A DNA stretch of 64,000 bases from Piscinibacter sp047600445 (GTDB lineage: Bacteria > Pseudomonadota > Gammaproteobacteria > Burkholderiales > Burkholderiaceae_C): NCBI RefSeq assembly GCF_047600445.1, contig NZ_JASGKT010000002.1, forward strand, positions 2,170,001 to 2,234,000. The letters run 5' to 3'. Below the pieces are notes generated by a model. That model saw only the letters and a list, made by a program, of their open reading frames with translations, was not told where the DNA came from and did not search any database. The position numbers and the translations under genes were made by a program. Shown one piece after another: positions 16,683 through 25,106 of the stretch (the stretch's first letter is position 1; each line of letters begins with the position of its first letter).

Positions 16683-16719
16683 CAAGTGACCAAGTAGCTA
16701 TAGTTCAAGGTCACTTGAA
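16683..16719. promoter_or_regulatory. paired LysR-type operator in divergent intergenic region
   Basis: TTCAAGGTCACTTGAA at 16704-16719 has 6-base inverted arms (TTCAAG/CTTGAA). CAAGTGACCAAG at 16683-16694 matches the reverse complement of the core of that site at 10 of 12 positions, centred 23 bases (about two helical turns) away. Two such sites between a lysR gene and its divergent target operon fit the recognition-site plus activation-site model. Binding is inferred. Confidence 0.5.
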
Positions 16720-16744
16720 AATTCCTCTCATCCGCAATTACCCT

Positions 16745-17632
16745 ATGCCCTTCCCACCGTTCAAAGGCATCCTCGCCTTCGACGCCGTGGTGCGATTGGG
16801 TAGCGTCAGCAAGGCCGCAGCCGAACTCAATCTCACCGTCTCCGCGGTGAGCCATCAACTTGCCAATCTGGAAGCATTCGTCGGCCGTCGACTGCTGGAA
16901 AGATCGCCCCGCGGAGTCACGCTGACGGTGCACGGCGAGCGCTTCCAGCGCGACATGGCCGGGGCGCTGACGCTGCTGTCGGCAGCCGCACAGCATGTGA
17001 GATCGGGAGAGACCGCGGAGGTTCTCCGCATCCATTCGGTACCCTCGTTCGCCAGCCTCTGGCTGATGCCGCGCCTTCCGACGTTCCGGGCCTTGTATCC
17101 GGAGCTGCGCGTGCACCTCGAGGCCTCATACGGCGACGTGGACTTCTCGCGCGGGCTGGTCGACGTGGACGTTCGATACGGTGCCATCCAGGAGGGGCGT
17201 GAACTGCACATCGAGTCCGTCTTCTCCGAGGACATCTTGCCGATGATCAGCCCTCGCTTGAAGGCCACCCTGGCGATTCGCGAGCCGCAGGACCTGGCGA
17301 ACAAGGAACTGATCCAGTCCAAGCTCACGCTGGTGCAGTGGCCGCACTGGTTCGCCGCCAACGGCGTGGCGGTCAGCCCCAGCGACTACGTGCTGTCGTT
17401 CGATCGAACCTCGATGGTTCTCGAAGCGGCGATCCAGGGGCTGGGCATTGCACTGGACAGCCATCGTTCGGCCGAAGGCGCCTTGCGGCGCGGCGACCTG
17501 GTGCCTGTCTTCGATGACCGGAAGGCCATGCCTGTTCGCGCGCACCACCTGGTGTATCCCCGGGCGCATGCGCGATGGGACCGTGTCGAGAAGTTCACCT
17601 CTTGGCTTCGCGCCGAGGTGTCCAAGAGCTGA
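16745..17632 (+). CDS. LysR family transcriptional regulator, GcvA-like
   Basis: 295 residues from ATG 16745; the frame extends upstream through the operator region, so the ATG at MPFPPFKG is the sensible start. Winged HTH: LAFDAVVRLGSVSKAAAELN then LTVSAVSHQLANLEAFVG. The effector domain begins LRIHSVPSFASLWLMPRL and includes a VDVDVRYG segment, as in GcvA-type LysR proteins. It is transcribed away from the transketolase/dehydrogenase/TRAP operon, the classical arrangement for a LysR regulator and its target. The inducer is presumably the imported acid or a metabolite of it. Confidence 0.92.
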   Translation: MPFPPFKGILAFDAVVRLGSVSKAAAELNLTVSAVSHQLANLEAFVGRRLLERSPRGVTLTVHGERFQRDMAGALTLLSAAAQHVRSGETAEVLRIHSVPSFASLWLMPRLPTFRALYPELRVHLEASYGDVDFSRGLVDVDVRYGAIQEGRELHIESVFSEDILPMISPRLKATLAIREPQDLANKELIQSKLTLVQWPHWFAANGVAVSPSDYVLSFDRTSMVLEAAIQGLGIALDSHRSAEGALRRGDLVPVFDDRKAMPVRAHHLVYPRAHARWDRVEKFTSWLRAEVSKS

Positions 17633-17680
17633 ATCGAGAGCGCACGGCTGCCACCCCCGGTGGCGGGCGTCAGCGCACCG

Positions 17681-19318
17681 TCAATGCGCCCCCGCCTCCG
17701 CCGCCCCGATCCCCACGCTGCGCTGCGGCCGCGTCAGCCACACCGCCGCCACCATCGCGACGAACAGCCAGGCCGAGATGTGGAACAGGTCGGTGGCGGC
17801 CATCGTGTAGGCCTGCTGGTCGATCAGGCGGTTGATGGTCGCGGCCGCCTGCTCGGGTGAGAGCCCGGCGGCGCCGAGCTGCTCGAGCGTCTGCGTCGCC
17901 GTCAGGCTGCCCGGGTTCACCTGCTCGGCGAGCTGCGCGTGGTGCAGGATGGCGCGGTCTTCCCACAGCGTCGTGAAGATCGAGGTGCCGATCGCGCCGG
18001 CGGTGATGCGCACGAAGTTCGACAAGCCCGACGCCGCCGGCAACTGCTCGGGCGTCAGCCCGCTGAAGACGATGGCCTGCAAGGGGATGAAGAAGAACGC
18101 CATCGCCACGCCCTGCACGAAGGTCGGCACCAGGATGGTGGCGAACGGCGCCTGGGTGTTGAACTGCGCGCGCATCCACAGCACCAGGCCGAAGACGAGG
18201 AAGGCCACGGTGGCGAGCTTGCGCGGATCGACGCGCGCGACGTTCTTGCCCACCACGGGCGAGAGCAGGATCGCGAACAGCCCCACCGGCGCCATCGTCA
18301 TGCCGGCCCAGGTGGCGGTGTAGCCCATGTACTGCTGCAGCCACAGCGGCAGCAGCACCACGTTGCCGAAGAACAGGCCGTAGCCGAGCGAGAGCGCCAG
18401 CGTGCCGAGCGTGAAGTTGCGCCGCGCGAACAGGCGCAGGTTGACGATAGGGTGGCGCTCGGTCAGCTCCCAGGCCAGGAAGAACGCGAAGCCCACCACC
18501 GCCACCACCGCCAGCGTGACGATCTGGCCGGAGGCGAACCAGTCCAGCTCCTTGCCCTTGTCGATCATGATCTGCAGCGCGCCGACCCACAGCACCAGCA
18601 GGCCCAGGCCGATGCTGTCCAGCGGCACCTTGCGCGGCCCGGGGTCGCGCGTGCGGTAGATCGACCAGGCCATCGCCGCGGCGAGCAGGCCCACCGGCAC
18701 GTTGATGTAGAAGATCCACGGCCACGAGATGTTGTCGGTGATCCAGCCGCCGAGCAGCGGCCCCATCACCGGCGCCACCAGCGTGGTCATCGCCCACATC
18801 GCCATCGCGATGCCGGCCAGCGCCGGCGGGTAGCTCGCCAGCAGCAGCGTCTGCGACAGCGGGATCATCGGCCCGGCCACCAGGCCTTGCAGCACGCGGA
18901 ACAGGATCAGCGATTCGATGTTCGGCGCCAGGCCGCACAGCCACGAGGCGATCACGAACAGGATCACGCTGGCGACGAACAGGCGCACCTGGCCGAAGCG
19001 CTGCGTCAGCCAGCCGGTCAGCGGCACGGCGATCGCGTTGGCGACGCCGAAGGAAGTGATCACCCAGGTGCCCTGCGCCGGGCTCACGCCCATGTCGCCG
19101 GCGATGGCGGGAATCGACACGTTCGCGATCGACGAGTCGAGCACGTTCATGAACGTGGCCAGCGACAGCGCGAGCGTGCCCAGGACACGCGCACTGCCCT
19201 CCAGCGGAGGGAAGGCGACAGCCCGTCGGCCGGCGGGTACGCCGCCCGATCCCCCGGGGGGATGCGGGCCCGCTTGGGAGCGGCCCGGCGCCGGGCCTGC
19301 CAATGCTTCTTCGCTCAC
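17681..19318 (-). CDS. DHA2 family MFS drug efflux permease, EmrB/QacA type
   Basis: 545 residues if started at GTG 19318, which overlaps the emrA-like stop (GTGA). The transporter proper begins around residue 40 (GTLALSLATFMNVLDSSIAN, DHA2 motif D1/helix 1), followed by about 14 predicted membrane helices, including FRVLQGLVAGPMIPLSQTLL and the motif C-like VMGPLLGGWITDN. Residues about 7-24 are encoded by a copy of a dispersed GC-rich repeat (19247-19300) and look like an accidental extension (PAPGRSQAG...). It would exchange hydrophobic drugs or toxins for protons across the inner membrane and hand them to the EmrA-like adaptor and TolC-like channel of the same operon. Confidence 0.9.
   Translation of the reverse strand: MSEEALAGPAPGRSQAGPHPPGGSGGVPAGRRAVAFPPLEGSARVLGTLALSLATFMNVLDSSIANVSIPAIAGDMGVSPAQGTWVITSFGVANAIAVPLTGWLTQRFGQVRLFVASVILFVIASWLCGLAPNIESLILFRVLQGLVAGPMIPLSQTLLLASYPPALAGIAMAMWAMTTLVAPVMGPLLGGWITDNISWPWIFYINVPVGLLAAAMAWSIYRTRDPGPRKVPLDSIGLGLLVLWVGALQIMIDKGKELDWFASGQIVTLAVVAVVGFAFFLAWELTERHPIVNLRLFARRNFTLGTLALSLGYGLFFGNVVLLPLWLQQYMGYTATWAGMTMAPVGLFAILLSPVVGKNVARVDPRKLATVAFLVFGLVLWMRAQFNTQAPFATILVPTFVQGVAMAFFFIPLQAIVFSGLTPEQLPAASGLSNFVRITAGAIGTSIFTTLWEDRAILHHAQLAEQVNPGSLTATQTLEQLGAAGLSPEQAAATINRLIDQQAYTMAATDLFHISAWLFVAMVAAVWLTRPQRSVGIGAAEAGAH
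19247..19300. repeat. dispersed GC-rich repeat, copy A (inside 5' end of emrB-like gene)
   Basis: Core GCTTGGGAGCGGCCCGGCG (19272-19290) and the next two bases are identical to a second copy at 63928-63982. Both copies are preceded by a C-run/G-run dyad (CCCCCGGGGGG here). The two copies align over about 54 bases with a handful of differences and the same orientation. No transposase is near; it resembles a REP-like or non-autonomous intergenic element. Confidence 0.7.
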
Positions 19319-20511
19319 GAGCGCGCCTTGCCGAGATTGGCGGCGATGATGCCGCGCACGAGCTTGTCGGCCTCGCCGCCGGGCACGTCCAGCGCCTGCG
19401 TGGCGTTCGGGCGCGTCACGGCGGCGGCGAGCAGCGGCGCGCCGTCCTGCTTGGCGACGTCGACCGTCGCTTCCATCGACAGGCCCACGCGCAGCGGATG
19501 TTCGGCGAGCTGCTTGGCGTCGAGTTCCACGCGCACCGGCACGCGCTGCACCACCTTGATCCAGTTGCCGGTGGCGTTCTGCGCCGGCAGCAGCGCGAAG
19601 GCCGCGCCGGTGCCGGCGCCCAGGCCGGCGATGCGGCCGTCGTACTCGACCTTGCTGCCGTAGAGGTCGGCCGAGAGCTTGACCGGCTGGCCGATGCGCA
19701 TCTGGCGCAACTGCACTTCCTTGAAGTTGGCCTCGACCCACACCTGCTCGAGCGGGATCACCGTCATCAGCGGCGTGCCGGCGGCCACGCGCTGGCCGAC
19801 CTGCACGGTGCGCTTGGCCACCTGTCCGCTCACCGGCGCGGGCAACTCGGTGCGCTGCAGGGCGAGCCAGGCCTCGCGCACCGCGGCGGCGGCGCGTTCG
19901 ACGCTGGGGTGCTTCTCGACGCTGGTGCCCTCGGTGAGCGCCTGGTTCGACGCCGCCTGCTCGCGCGCCGCGGCCAGCGCCGACTGCGCGCCGGCCAGCG
20001 CGCTCTTCGCGGCGGCCAGCGTGGTCTCGGCGTGTTTCATCTCCTCGCCGCCGACGGCGCCGCTGGCCACCAGCGGGCGGCGCCGCGCCACGTCGTCGGC
20101 GGCGCGCGCCACCTCGGCGTCCAGGCGTGTCACCTCGGCCTCGCGGGCGCGCATCGAGGCGGTCAGCGCGGCGTTGTTCACGTACAGCGTGCGCACCTCG
20201 CGCACGGTCTGCGCGAGCTGCGCCTCGGCGCGCTCGAGCGCGAGCCTGGCGTCGGCCGGGTCGAGCCGCACCAGCGGCGCGCCGGACTTCACCACGTCGG
20301 TGTCGTCGGCCAGCACGGCCAACACGGTGCCGCTGACCTGCGGCGTGATCTGCACCACCGGCGCCTGCACGTAGGCGTTGTCGGTCGATTCGTGGTGGCG
20401 CAGCACCAGCGCCCAGTAGGCGGCATAGGCCGCGCCCGCCAGCAGCGTGACGGCGGCGACGGCCAGCAGCGCCGGCTTGCGGCGCGATGAAGAGGTGTTG
20501 TTGTCGTCCAT
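19315..20511 (-). CDS. HlyD/EmrA family periplasmic adaptor of efflux pump
   Basis: 398 residues from ATG 20511. A single N-terminal membrane anchor (ALLAVAAVTLLAGAAYAAYW) is followed by HHESTDNAYVQAPVVQITPQ, the EmrA signature, and VSGTVLAVLADDTDVVKSG of the first lipoyl half. A long alanine-rich coiled coil covers about residues 90-205. The second lipoyl half (LPAPVSGQVAKRTVQVGQRV) and a beta-barrel with WVEANFKEVQLRQMRIGQPV follow. It bridges the MFS permease and the outer membrane channel. Its gene sits 33 bases after the outer-membrane gene and overlaps the permease gene. Confidence 0.93.
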   Translation of the reverse strand: MDDNNTSSSRRKPALLAVAAVTLLAGAAYAAYWALVLRHHESTDNAYVQAPVVQITPQVSGTVLAVLADDTDVVKSGAPLVRLDPADARLALERAEAQLAQTVREVRTLYVNNAALTASMRAREAEVTRLDAEVARAADDVARRRPLVASGAVGGEEMKHAETTLAAAKSALAGAQSALAAAREQAASNQALTEGTSVEKHPSVERAAAAVREAWLALQRTELPAPVSGQVAKRTVQVGQRVAAGTPLMTVIPLEQVWVEANFKEVQLRQMRIGQPVKLSADLYGSKVEYDGRIAGLGAGTGAAFALLPAQNATGNWIKVVQRVPVRVELDAKQLAEHPLRVGLSMEATVDVAKQDGAPLLAAAVTRPNATQALDVPGGEADKLVRGIIAANLGKARS

Positions 20512-20544
20512 GGGAGTGGTGTCCTGTTCTTGTTCCGGGGCCGC

Positions 20545-21945
20545 TCAGGCGTCCTGGTAGCCGCCGCCGAGCGCACGCGCCAGGCCGATCTCGGCGGCCA
20601 GGTGGCGCGCTTTCAAATCGGCGGCGGCGCGGCGCTGCGCCAGCACGTTGGTCTGCGCGGTCAGCACGACGAGGAAGTTGCCGAGCCCGGCCTGGTAGCG
20701 CTGCAGCGCCAGCTCGTAGGCCGCCTCGGCCGCGGCGCCGGCCTCGGCCTGCGAGCGCTGCTGGCGCTCGATGGCCTGCAGGCTCGTCACCTCGTCGGCC
20801 ACCTCACGCAGCGCGCGCAGCAGCGCGGCGTTGTAGGCGTCCACCGCCGCGTCGACGTCGATGCGCCGCGCGTCGAGCTGCGCGCGCAGCCGGCCGCCGT
20901 CGAACAGCGGCAGGTGCAGCGCCGGGCCGACGCCGTAGGTGCGCGAACCGGCCTCGACGAAGCGGTCCAGCCCCAGGCTGGACAGGCCGACGAAGGCCAC
21001 CAGGTCGATGTCCGGATAGAACTGCGCCTTGGCCGCGTCGACCTGCGCGGTGGCCGCATCGACGCGCCAGCGCTGCGCCACCAGGTCGGCGCGGCGGCCG
21101 ATCAGGTCGGCCGGCAGCGCGGCCGGCAGCGGCGCCGAGCGCATCGGCGCCAGCGCGGGCGAGAGTTCGTCGTAGGCGTTCGGCCCCTGCCCCGCCAGCT
21201 CGGCGAGCGCGTGGCGCGTGCGGGCCGCGGCTTCGGCGAGCGCCTCGATCTCGACGCGCGACTGCGCCACCAGGCCCTCGGCCTGGCGCAGCTCGACGCG
21301 CGTGTCCAGCCCGGCGGCGATGCGCTGGCGCACCAGCGCCAGCACCTGCTCGCGCTGCGTCTGCGACTCGACGGCGATGCGCTTCGCTTCGGCGAGGCGG
21401 GCCAGGTCGACGTAGGTGGCGGCCACCTGGCTGGCCAGCAGCACGCGCGCCGCCTGCGCATCGGCCTGCGCGGCGCGCACCTGGCCGATGGCGGCGTCCA
21501 GCTCGGCGCGGCGGCGGCCGAACAGGTCCAGCTCCCAGCTCAAGCCGATCTGCGCGCTGTTGTTCCATTCGACCGATCCCGCCAGCGGCGGCGGGATCAG
21601 GCCGTTCTCGGTGAAGCGCTGGTCGCTCAGCTCGACCGACACCCTGGCCTGCGGCCGCTCGACGGCGCGCGAGGCATCGACCGCGGTGCGCGCCAGGCGC
21701 AGCCGCTCCTCTGCCGAGCGCAGGCCGGGCGAGCCGGCGAGCGCCTGCTCGACCAGCGCGTCCAGTTGCGCGTCGCCCCAGGCCGACCACCAGCGCGCCT
21801 CGGGCCAGGGCGCGCCGGCCGCGTCGGCGCCGAGTGCGGCCGGTTTCAGCAGCGCGCGCGCCTCGCCGGCCGGGCCGGGCGTGGCGCAGCCGGCCAGCGC
21901 CAGCGCGGCGGCCAGGGCCACCAGGCCTATGCGGACGGGCTTCAT
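20545..21945 (-). CDS. outer membrane efflux lipoprotein, NodT family
   Basis: 466 residues from ATG 21945 (ATGA overlap with the marR gene). Lipobox LALAGC places the lipidated cysteine at about residue 20. The two TolC-like repeats follow: WWSAWGDAQLDALVEQAL near 52 and, after the middle, RADLVAQRWRVDAATAQVDA, AQFYPDIDLVAFVG and the final LQRYQAGLGNFLVVLTAQ. This is the RND/MFS outer-membrane channel family (NodT/CusC/OprM-like). It forms the exit duct of the tripartite pump encoded with the next two genes. Length is normal. Confidence 0.93.
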   Translation of the reverse strand: MKPVRIGLVALAAALALAGCATPGPAGEARALLKPAALGADAAGAPWPEARWWSAWGDAQLDALVEQALAGSPGLRSAEERLRLARTAVDASRAVERPQARVSVELSDQRFTENGLIPPPLAGSVEWNNSAQIGLSWELDLFGRRRAELDAAIGQVRAAQADAQAARVLLASQVAATYVDLARLAEAKRIAVESQTQREQVLALVRQRIAAGLDTRVELRQAEGLVAQSRVEIEALAEAAARTRHALAELAGQGPNAYDELSPALAPMRSAPLPAALPADLIGRRADLVAQRWRVDAATAQVDAAKAQFYPDIDLVAFVGLSSLGLDRFVEAGSRTYGVGPALHLPLFDGGRLRAQLDARRIDVDAAVDAYNAALLRALREVADEVTSLQAIERQQRSQAEAGAAAEAAYELALQRYQAGLGNFLVVLTAQTNVLAQRRAAADLKARHLAAEIGLARALGGGYQDA

Positions 21946-22445
21946 GCGTTGCCCTCGGGGGTTTGCAGCGCCTGGGCGTTGGCCGTCATGCGCTCGATCA
22001 GGCGGCACAACTGCTTCCATTCGCGCTCCGAGAAGCCGCGCAGCAGGTCGTTGTTGACCGCGGCCAGCACGTGCGGGATGTGCGCCGCCGCGGCCTCGCC
22101 GGCGGGCGTCAGGCGCAGGTGCACCACGCGCCGGTCGGTCTCGGAGCGCACGCGCTCGATCAGGCCCTTGTCTTCGAGCCGGTCGACCATGCGCGTCACC
22201 GCGCCGGCGTCGGTGCAGGCCTCGCGCGCCAGCTCGATCGCGGTGGCGGCGCGGCCGCTCTTGAGCAGCCACAGCGGCTTCCACTGCGCGTCGGTCAGGT
22301 CGTGGCGCACCATGCGCGACTCCACCTCGCGGCGCATCAACTGCACGAGGTTGACGAGCTGGTGGCCGACACCCTCCGCCACCTCGTAGTGGGCGCCGTC
22401 GTAGGGCGGCGGGTAGGTGGGTTTCTGCCTGGACAATGTTTGCAT
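21942..22445 (-). CDS. MarR family transcriptional regulator
   Basis: 167 residues from ATG 22445; a TTG two codons earlier is a less likely start. Winged-helix features: LTDAQWKPLWLLKSGRAATA, EACTDAGAVTRMVDRLEDKG (recognition helix) and the wing ERVRSETDRRVVHLRLTPAG. First gene of the efflux operon, overlapping the outer-membrane gene, so it probably represses its own operon and is released by a pump substrate, as EmrR/MprA does for emrAB in E. coli. A GGGCA/TGCCC dyad lies directly upstream of its start. Confidence 0.93.
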   Translation of the reverse strand: MQTLSRQKPTYPPPYDGAHYEVAEGVGHQLVNLVQLMRREVESRMVRHDLTDAQWKPLWLLKSGRAATAIELAREACTDAGAVTRMVDRLEDKGLIERVRSETDRRVVHLRLTPAGEAAAAHIPHVLAAVNNDLLRGFSEREWKQLCRLIERMTANAQALQTPEGNA

Positions 22446-22460
22446 GGGCAAATTCTGCCC
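22446..22460. promoter_or_regulatory. inverted repeat next to marR start, candidate operator
   Basis: GGGCAAATTCTGCCC has perfect 5-base arms around AATTC, adjacent to the marR start codon and 59 bases before the divergent ABC exporter gene. MarR proteins usually bind short dyads of this kind near their own promoter. Support is positional only. Confidence 0.35.
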
Positions 22461-22506
22461 CTACAAATAAATCCCGAGCGACACCGGGGGCTTTGAAGCG
22501 CTCACC

Positions 22507-22512
22507 TAGACT
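22507..22512 (+). promoter_or_regulatory. -10-like TAGACT seven bases before ATG (leaderless candidate)
   Basis: TAGACT ends 7 bases before the ATG at 22520, which has no Shine-Dalgarno sequence. With normal -10 to +1 spacing, transcription would begin at the A of the start codon. No convincing -35 box is seen. The same arrangement precedes thyA, ubiG and dnaE. Confidence 0.45.
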
Positions 22513-22519
22513 CCCCCGC

Positions 22520-24322
22520 ATGCCAACGAGCGACGCAACGCCCACCGCCCCGCGCAACGTGCGCTCCCTGTCCGGCCTCGGCCCCTTTTTGCGCCCGTAC
22601 CGCGGGCGCATCGCGCTGGCCGGCTTCTTCCTCGTGATGGCGGCGCTGACCACGCTGGCGCTGCCCATCGCGCTGAAGTCGCTGATCGACGGCGGGCTGG
22701 TCGCCGCCGACCCGGGCAAGCGCGTGATGGCGCTGCGCGGGCACTTCCTCGCGCTGTTCGGCGTCGGCGCGGCGCTGGGCGTGTTCTCTGCGGCGCGCTT
22801 CTACATGGTCACCTGGCTCGGCGAGCGCGTCACCGCCGACCTGCGCAACGCCGTCTACGCGCACGTGGTGCGGCAGAGCCCGGAGTTCTTCGAGACCACG
22901 CAGACCGGCGAGGTGCTGTCGCGCCTGACCACCGACACCACGCTGGTGCAGACGGTGATCGGCTCGAGCCTGAGCATGGGCCTGCGCAACACCGTGATGG
23001 GCGTCGGCGCGATGGTGATGCTGATCGTCACCAACCCCTACGTGATGTCGCAGGTGCTGGGCACGCTGGTGCTGGTGGTGCTGCCCAGCCTGTGGCTGGG
23101 CCGGCGCGTGCGCAAGCTCAGCCGCGCCAGCCAGGACCGCGTGGCCGATTCGAGCGCCATCGCCGCCGAGGTGCTCAACGCCGTGCCGGTGGTGCAGAGC
23201 TTCGTGCAGGAGGCGCGCGAGGCGCGGCGCTTCGACGCCGCCACCGAGAACGCCTTCGAGACCGCGCGGCGCCGCACGCGGGTGCGCGCCTTCCTCGTCG
23301 CCTTCATCATCACGGCCACCTTCGGCGCGCTGCTGTGGGGGCTGTACCAGGGCACGCAGGCGGTGCTGCAAGGGCAGATGAGCGCCGGCCACCTGGCGCA
23401 GACCGTCGTCTACGTCACCATCCTGGTCAGCTCGGTGGCGGTGCTCTCCGAGGTCTACGGCGACATGCTGCGCGCCGCCGGCGCCACCGAGCGGCTGATG
23501 GAGCTGCTCGCCCTGCGCTCGCGCATCGCCTCGCCGGCGCGGCCGCGCGCGCTGCCGGCCACGCGCGGCGGCTCGTCGGTGGCGCTGCGCGGCGTGAGCT
23601 TCCGCTACCCGTCGCGGCCGGGCTACGCGGCGCTGGCGGCGGTCGATCTCGACGTGAAGCCGGGCGAGACGGTGGCGCTGGTCGGCCCGAGCGGCGCCGG
23701 CAAGAGCACGGTGTTCCAGTTGCTGCTGCGCTTCTACGACGCGAGCGAGGGCACGGTCGAGGTCGACGGCGTGCCGGTGCGCGAGGCCGCGCTGGAGGCG
23801 CTGCGCGAGCGCATCGGCATCGTGCCGCAGGACAGCGTGATCTTCTCGGCCGACGCGCTGGAGAACATCCGCTACGGCCGCCCCGGCGCGAGCGACGCCG
23901 AGGTGATCGCCGCGGCCCGGGCCGCCTTCGCGCACGACTTCATCTCGGCGCTGCCCGAGGGTTACCAGACCTTCCTCGGCGAGCGCGGCGTGCGCCTGTC
24001 GGGCGGGCAGAAGCAGCGCATCGCGATCGCGCGCGCGATGCTGAAGAACCCGCCGCTGCTGCTGCTCGACGAGGCCACCAGCGCGCTCGACGCCGAGAGC
24101 GAGCGCATGGTGCAGGCCGCACTCGAATCGGCGATGAAAGACCGCACCACGCTGGTGATCGCGCACCGCCTGGCCACCGTGCAGAGCGCCGACCGCATCG
24201 TGGTGATGGAGGCCGGGCGCATCGTCGAAAGCGGCACGCACGCGCAGCTCGCCGAGGCCGGCGGGCTGTACAGTCGGCTGGCGGCCTTGCAGTTCGACCA
24301 GCCCGAGCCGAGCGCCGCCTGA
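22520..24322 (+). CDS. ABC exporter, fused membrane and ATPase domains (MsbA/BmrA-like)
   Basis: 600 residues from ATG 22520. The transmembrane domain (about 20-320) has six hydrophobic helices and begins FLRPYRGRIALAGFFLVMAA. The nucleotide-binding domain (about 350-590) has Walker A GPSGAGKST, signature LSGGQKQRIAIARAM, Walker B LLLLDEATSALD and an H-loop in VIAHRLATV. It is a half-transporter that would work as a homodimer. It is divergent from the marR efflux operon and monocistronic; a drug or lipid substrate is possible. It is distinct from the msbA gene at 53050-54807, so the essential lipid A flippase role likely belongs to the latter. Confidence 0.92.
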   Translation: MPTSDATPTAPRNVRSLSGLGPFLRPYRGRIALAGFFLVMAALTTLALPIALKSLIDGGLVAADPGKRVMALRGHFLALFGVGAALGVFSAARFYMVTWLGERVTADLRNAVYAHVVRQSPEFFETTQTGEVLSRLTTDTTLVQTVIGSSLSMGLRNTVMGVGAMVMLIVTNPYVMSQVLGTLVLVVLPSLWLGRRVRKLSRASQDRVADSSAIAAEVLNAVPVVQSFVQEAREARRFDAATENAFETARRRTRVRAFLVAFIITATFGALLWGLYQGTQAVLQGQMSAGHLAQTVVYVTILVSSVAVLSEVYGDMLRAAGATERLMELLALRSRIASPARPRALPATRGGSSVALRGVSFRYPSRPGYAALAAVDLDVKPGETVALVGPSGAGKSTVFQLLLRFYDASEGTVEVDGVPVREAALEALRERIGIVPQDSVIFSADALENIRYGRPGASDAEVIAAARAAFAHDFISALPEGYQTFLGERGVRLSGGQKQRIAIARAMLKNPPLLLLDEATSALDAESERMVQAALESAMKDRTTLVIAHRLATVQSADRIVVMEAGRIVESGTHAQLAEAGGLYSRLAALQFDQPEPSAA

Positions 24323-24430
24323 TACAGGCGGATACGTGGCGCGGTCGGCGGCGCGCGAACTCGGCGCGTTGGCAGGAGTCGAAAGCCCGCGGCGCCACGC
24401 CGCATTCATTACCCCGAAAAGGAGAACAGC

Positions 24431-25090
24431 ATGACGAGGACCTCGCTTCGCACCCCCGCCCTGGCCGCCCTGGCCGCCGCCGCGCTGCTGGCGGCCGGCT
24501 GCGCCGACATGAGCGAACGCCAGAAGGGCACCGCCACCGGCGCCGGCATCGGCGCCGTGGCCGGCGCGGTGCTCAGCTCGGCCACCGGCGGCAAGGCCGG
24601 CACCGGCGCGGTGGTCGGCGGCGCGGTCGGCGCGGTGGCCGGCAACCTGTGGTCCAAGCGCATGGAAGAGAAGCGCGCCGCGATGGAGAAGGCCACGCAG
24701 GGCACCGGCATCGGCGTCGAGCGCACCGCGCAGAACGAACTGAAGGTCAACGTGCCGAGCGACTTCTCGTTCGACGTCGGCCGCGCGGCGATCAAGCCGC
24801 AGATGCGCCCGGTGCTCGACCAGTTCGCGCAGGGCCTGGACGCCACGGCGCGCGTGCGCGTGGTGGGCCACACCGACAGCACCGGCAGCGACGCGATCAA
24901 CAATCCGCTCTCGCTGGACCGCGCGCAGGCGGTGCGCGACTACCTGGCCGGCCGCGGCGTGGCGGCCTCGCGCGTCGAAACCGAAGGGCACGGCTCGCGC
25001 GAGCCGGTGGCCGACAACGGCAGCGACGCCGGCCGGGCGCAGAACCGCCGCGTCGAGATCTTCCTGCGCGAGCCGGCCCCTCAGGGCTGA
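24431..25090 (+). CDS. OmpA-family lipoprotein with glycine-zipper segment (YiaD-like)
   Basis: 219 residues from ATG 24431, preceded by AAAAGGAGA. A lipoprotein signal ends LLAAGC (Cys about 21). Residues about 30-75 form two glycine-zipper stretches (GAGIGAVAGAVLSSATGGK, GAVVGGAVGAVAGN) that likely insert in or pack on the outer membrane. The C-terminal OmpA domain (about 100-215) has FSFDVGRAAIKPQM, VVGHTDSTGSD and the peptidoglycan-binding GRAQNRRVEIFL. It probably tethers the outer membrane to the cell wall. The 108 bases upstream of it show no other feature. Confidence 0.92.
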   Translation: MTRTSLRTPALAALAAAALLAAGCADMSERQKGTATGAGIGAVAGAVLSSATGGKAGTGAVVGGAVGAVAGNLWSKRMEEKRAAMEKATQGTGIGVERTAQNELKVNVPSDFSFDVGRAAIKPQMRPVLDQFAQGLDATARVRVVGHTDSTGSDAINNPLSLDRAQAVRDYLAGRGVAASRVETEGHGSREPVADNGSDAGRAQNRRVEIFLREPAPQG

Positions 25091-25093
25091 TCC

Positions 25094-25099
25094 TAGAAT
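25094..25099 (+). promoter_or_regulatory. -10-like TAGAAT seven bases before thyA ATG (leaderless candidate)
   Basis: TAGAAT at 25094-25099 is followed by 7 bases and then the thyA ATG at 25107. There is no Shine-Dalgarno sequence, and the gap after the previous gene is only 16 bases. A start of transcription at or next to the ATG is expected if this is a working -10. No -35 match is seen. Confidence 0.45.
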
Positions 25100-25106
25100 C
25101 CGGGCG

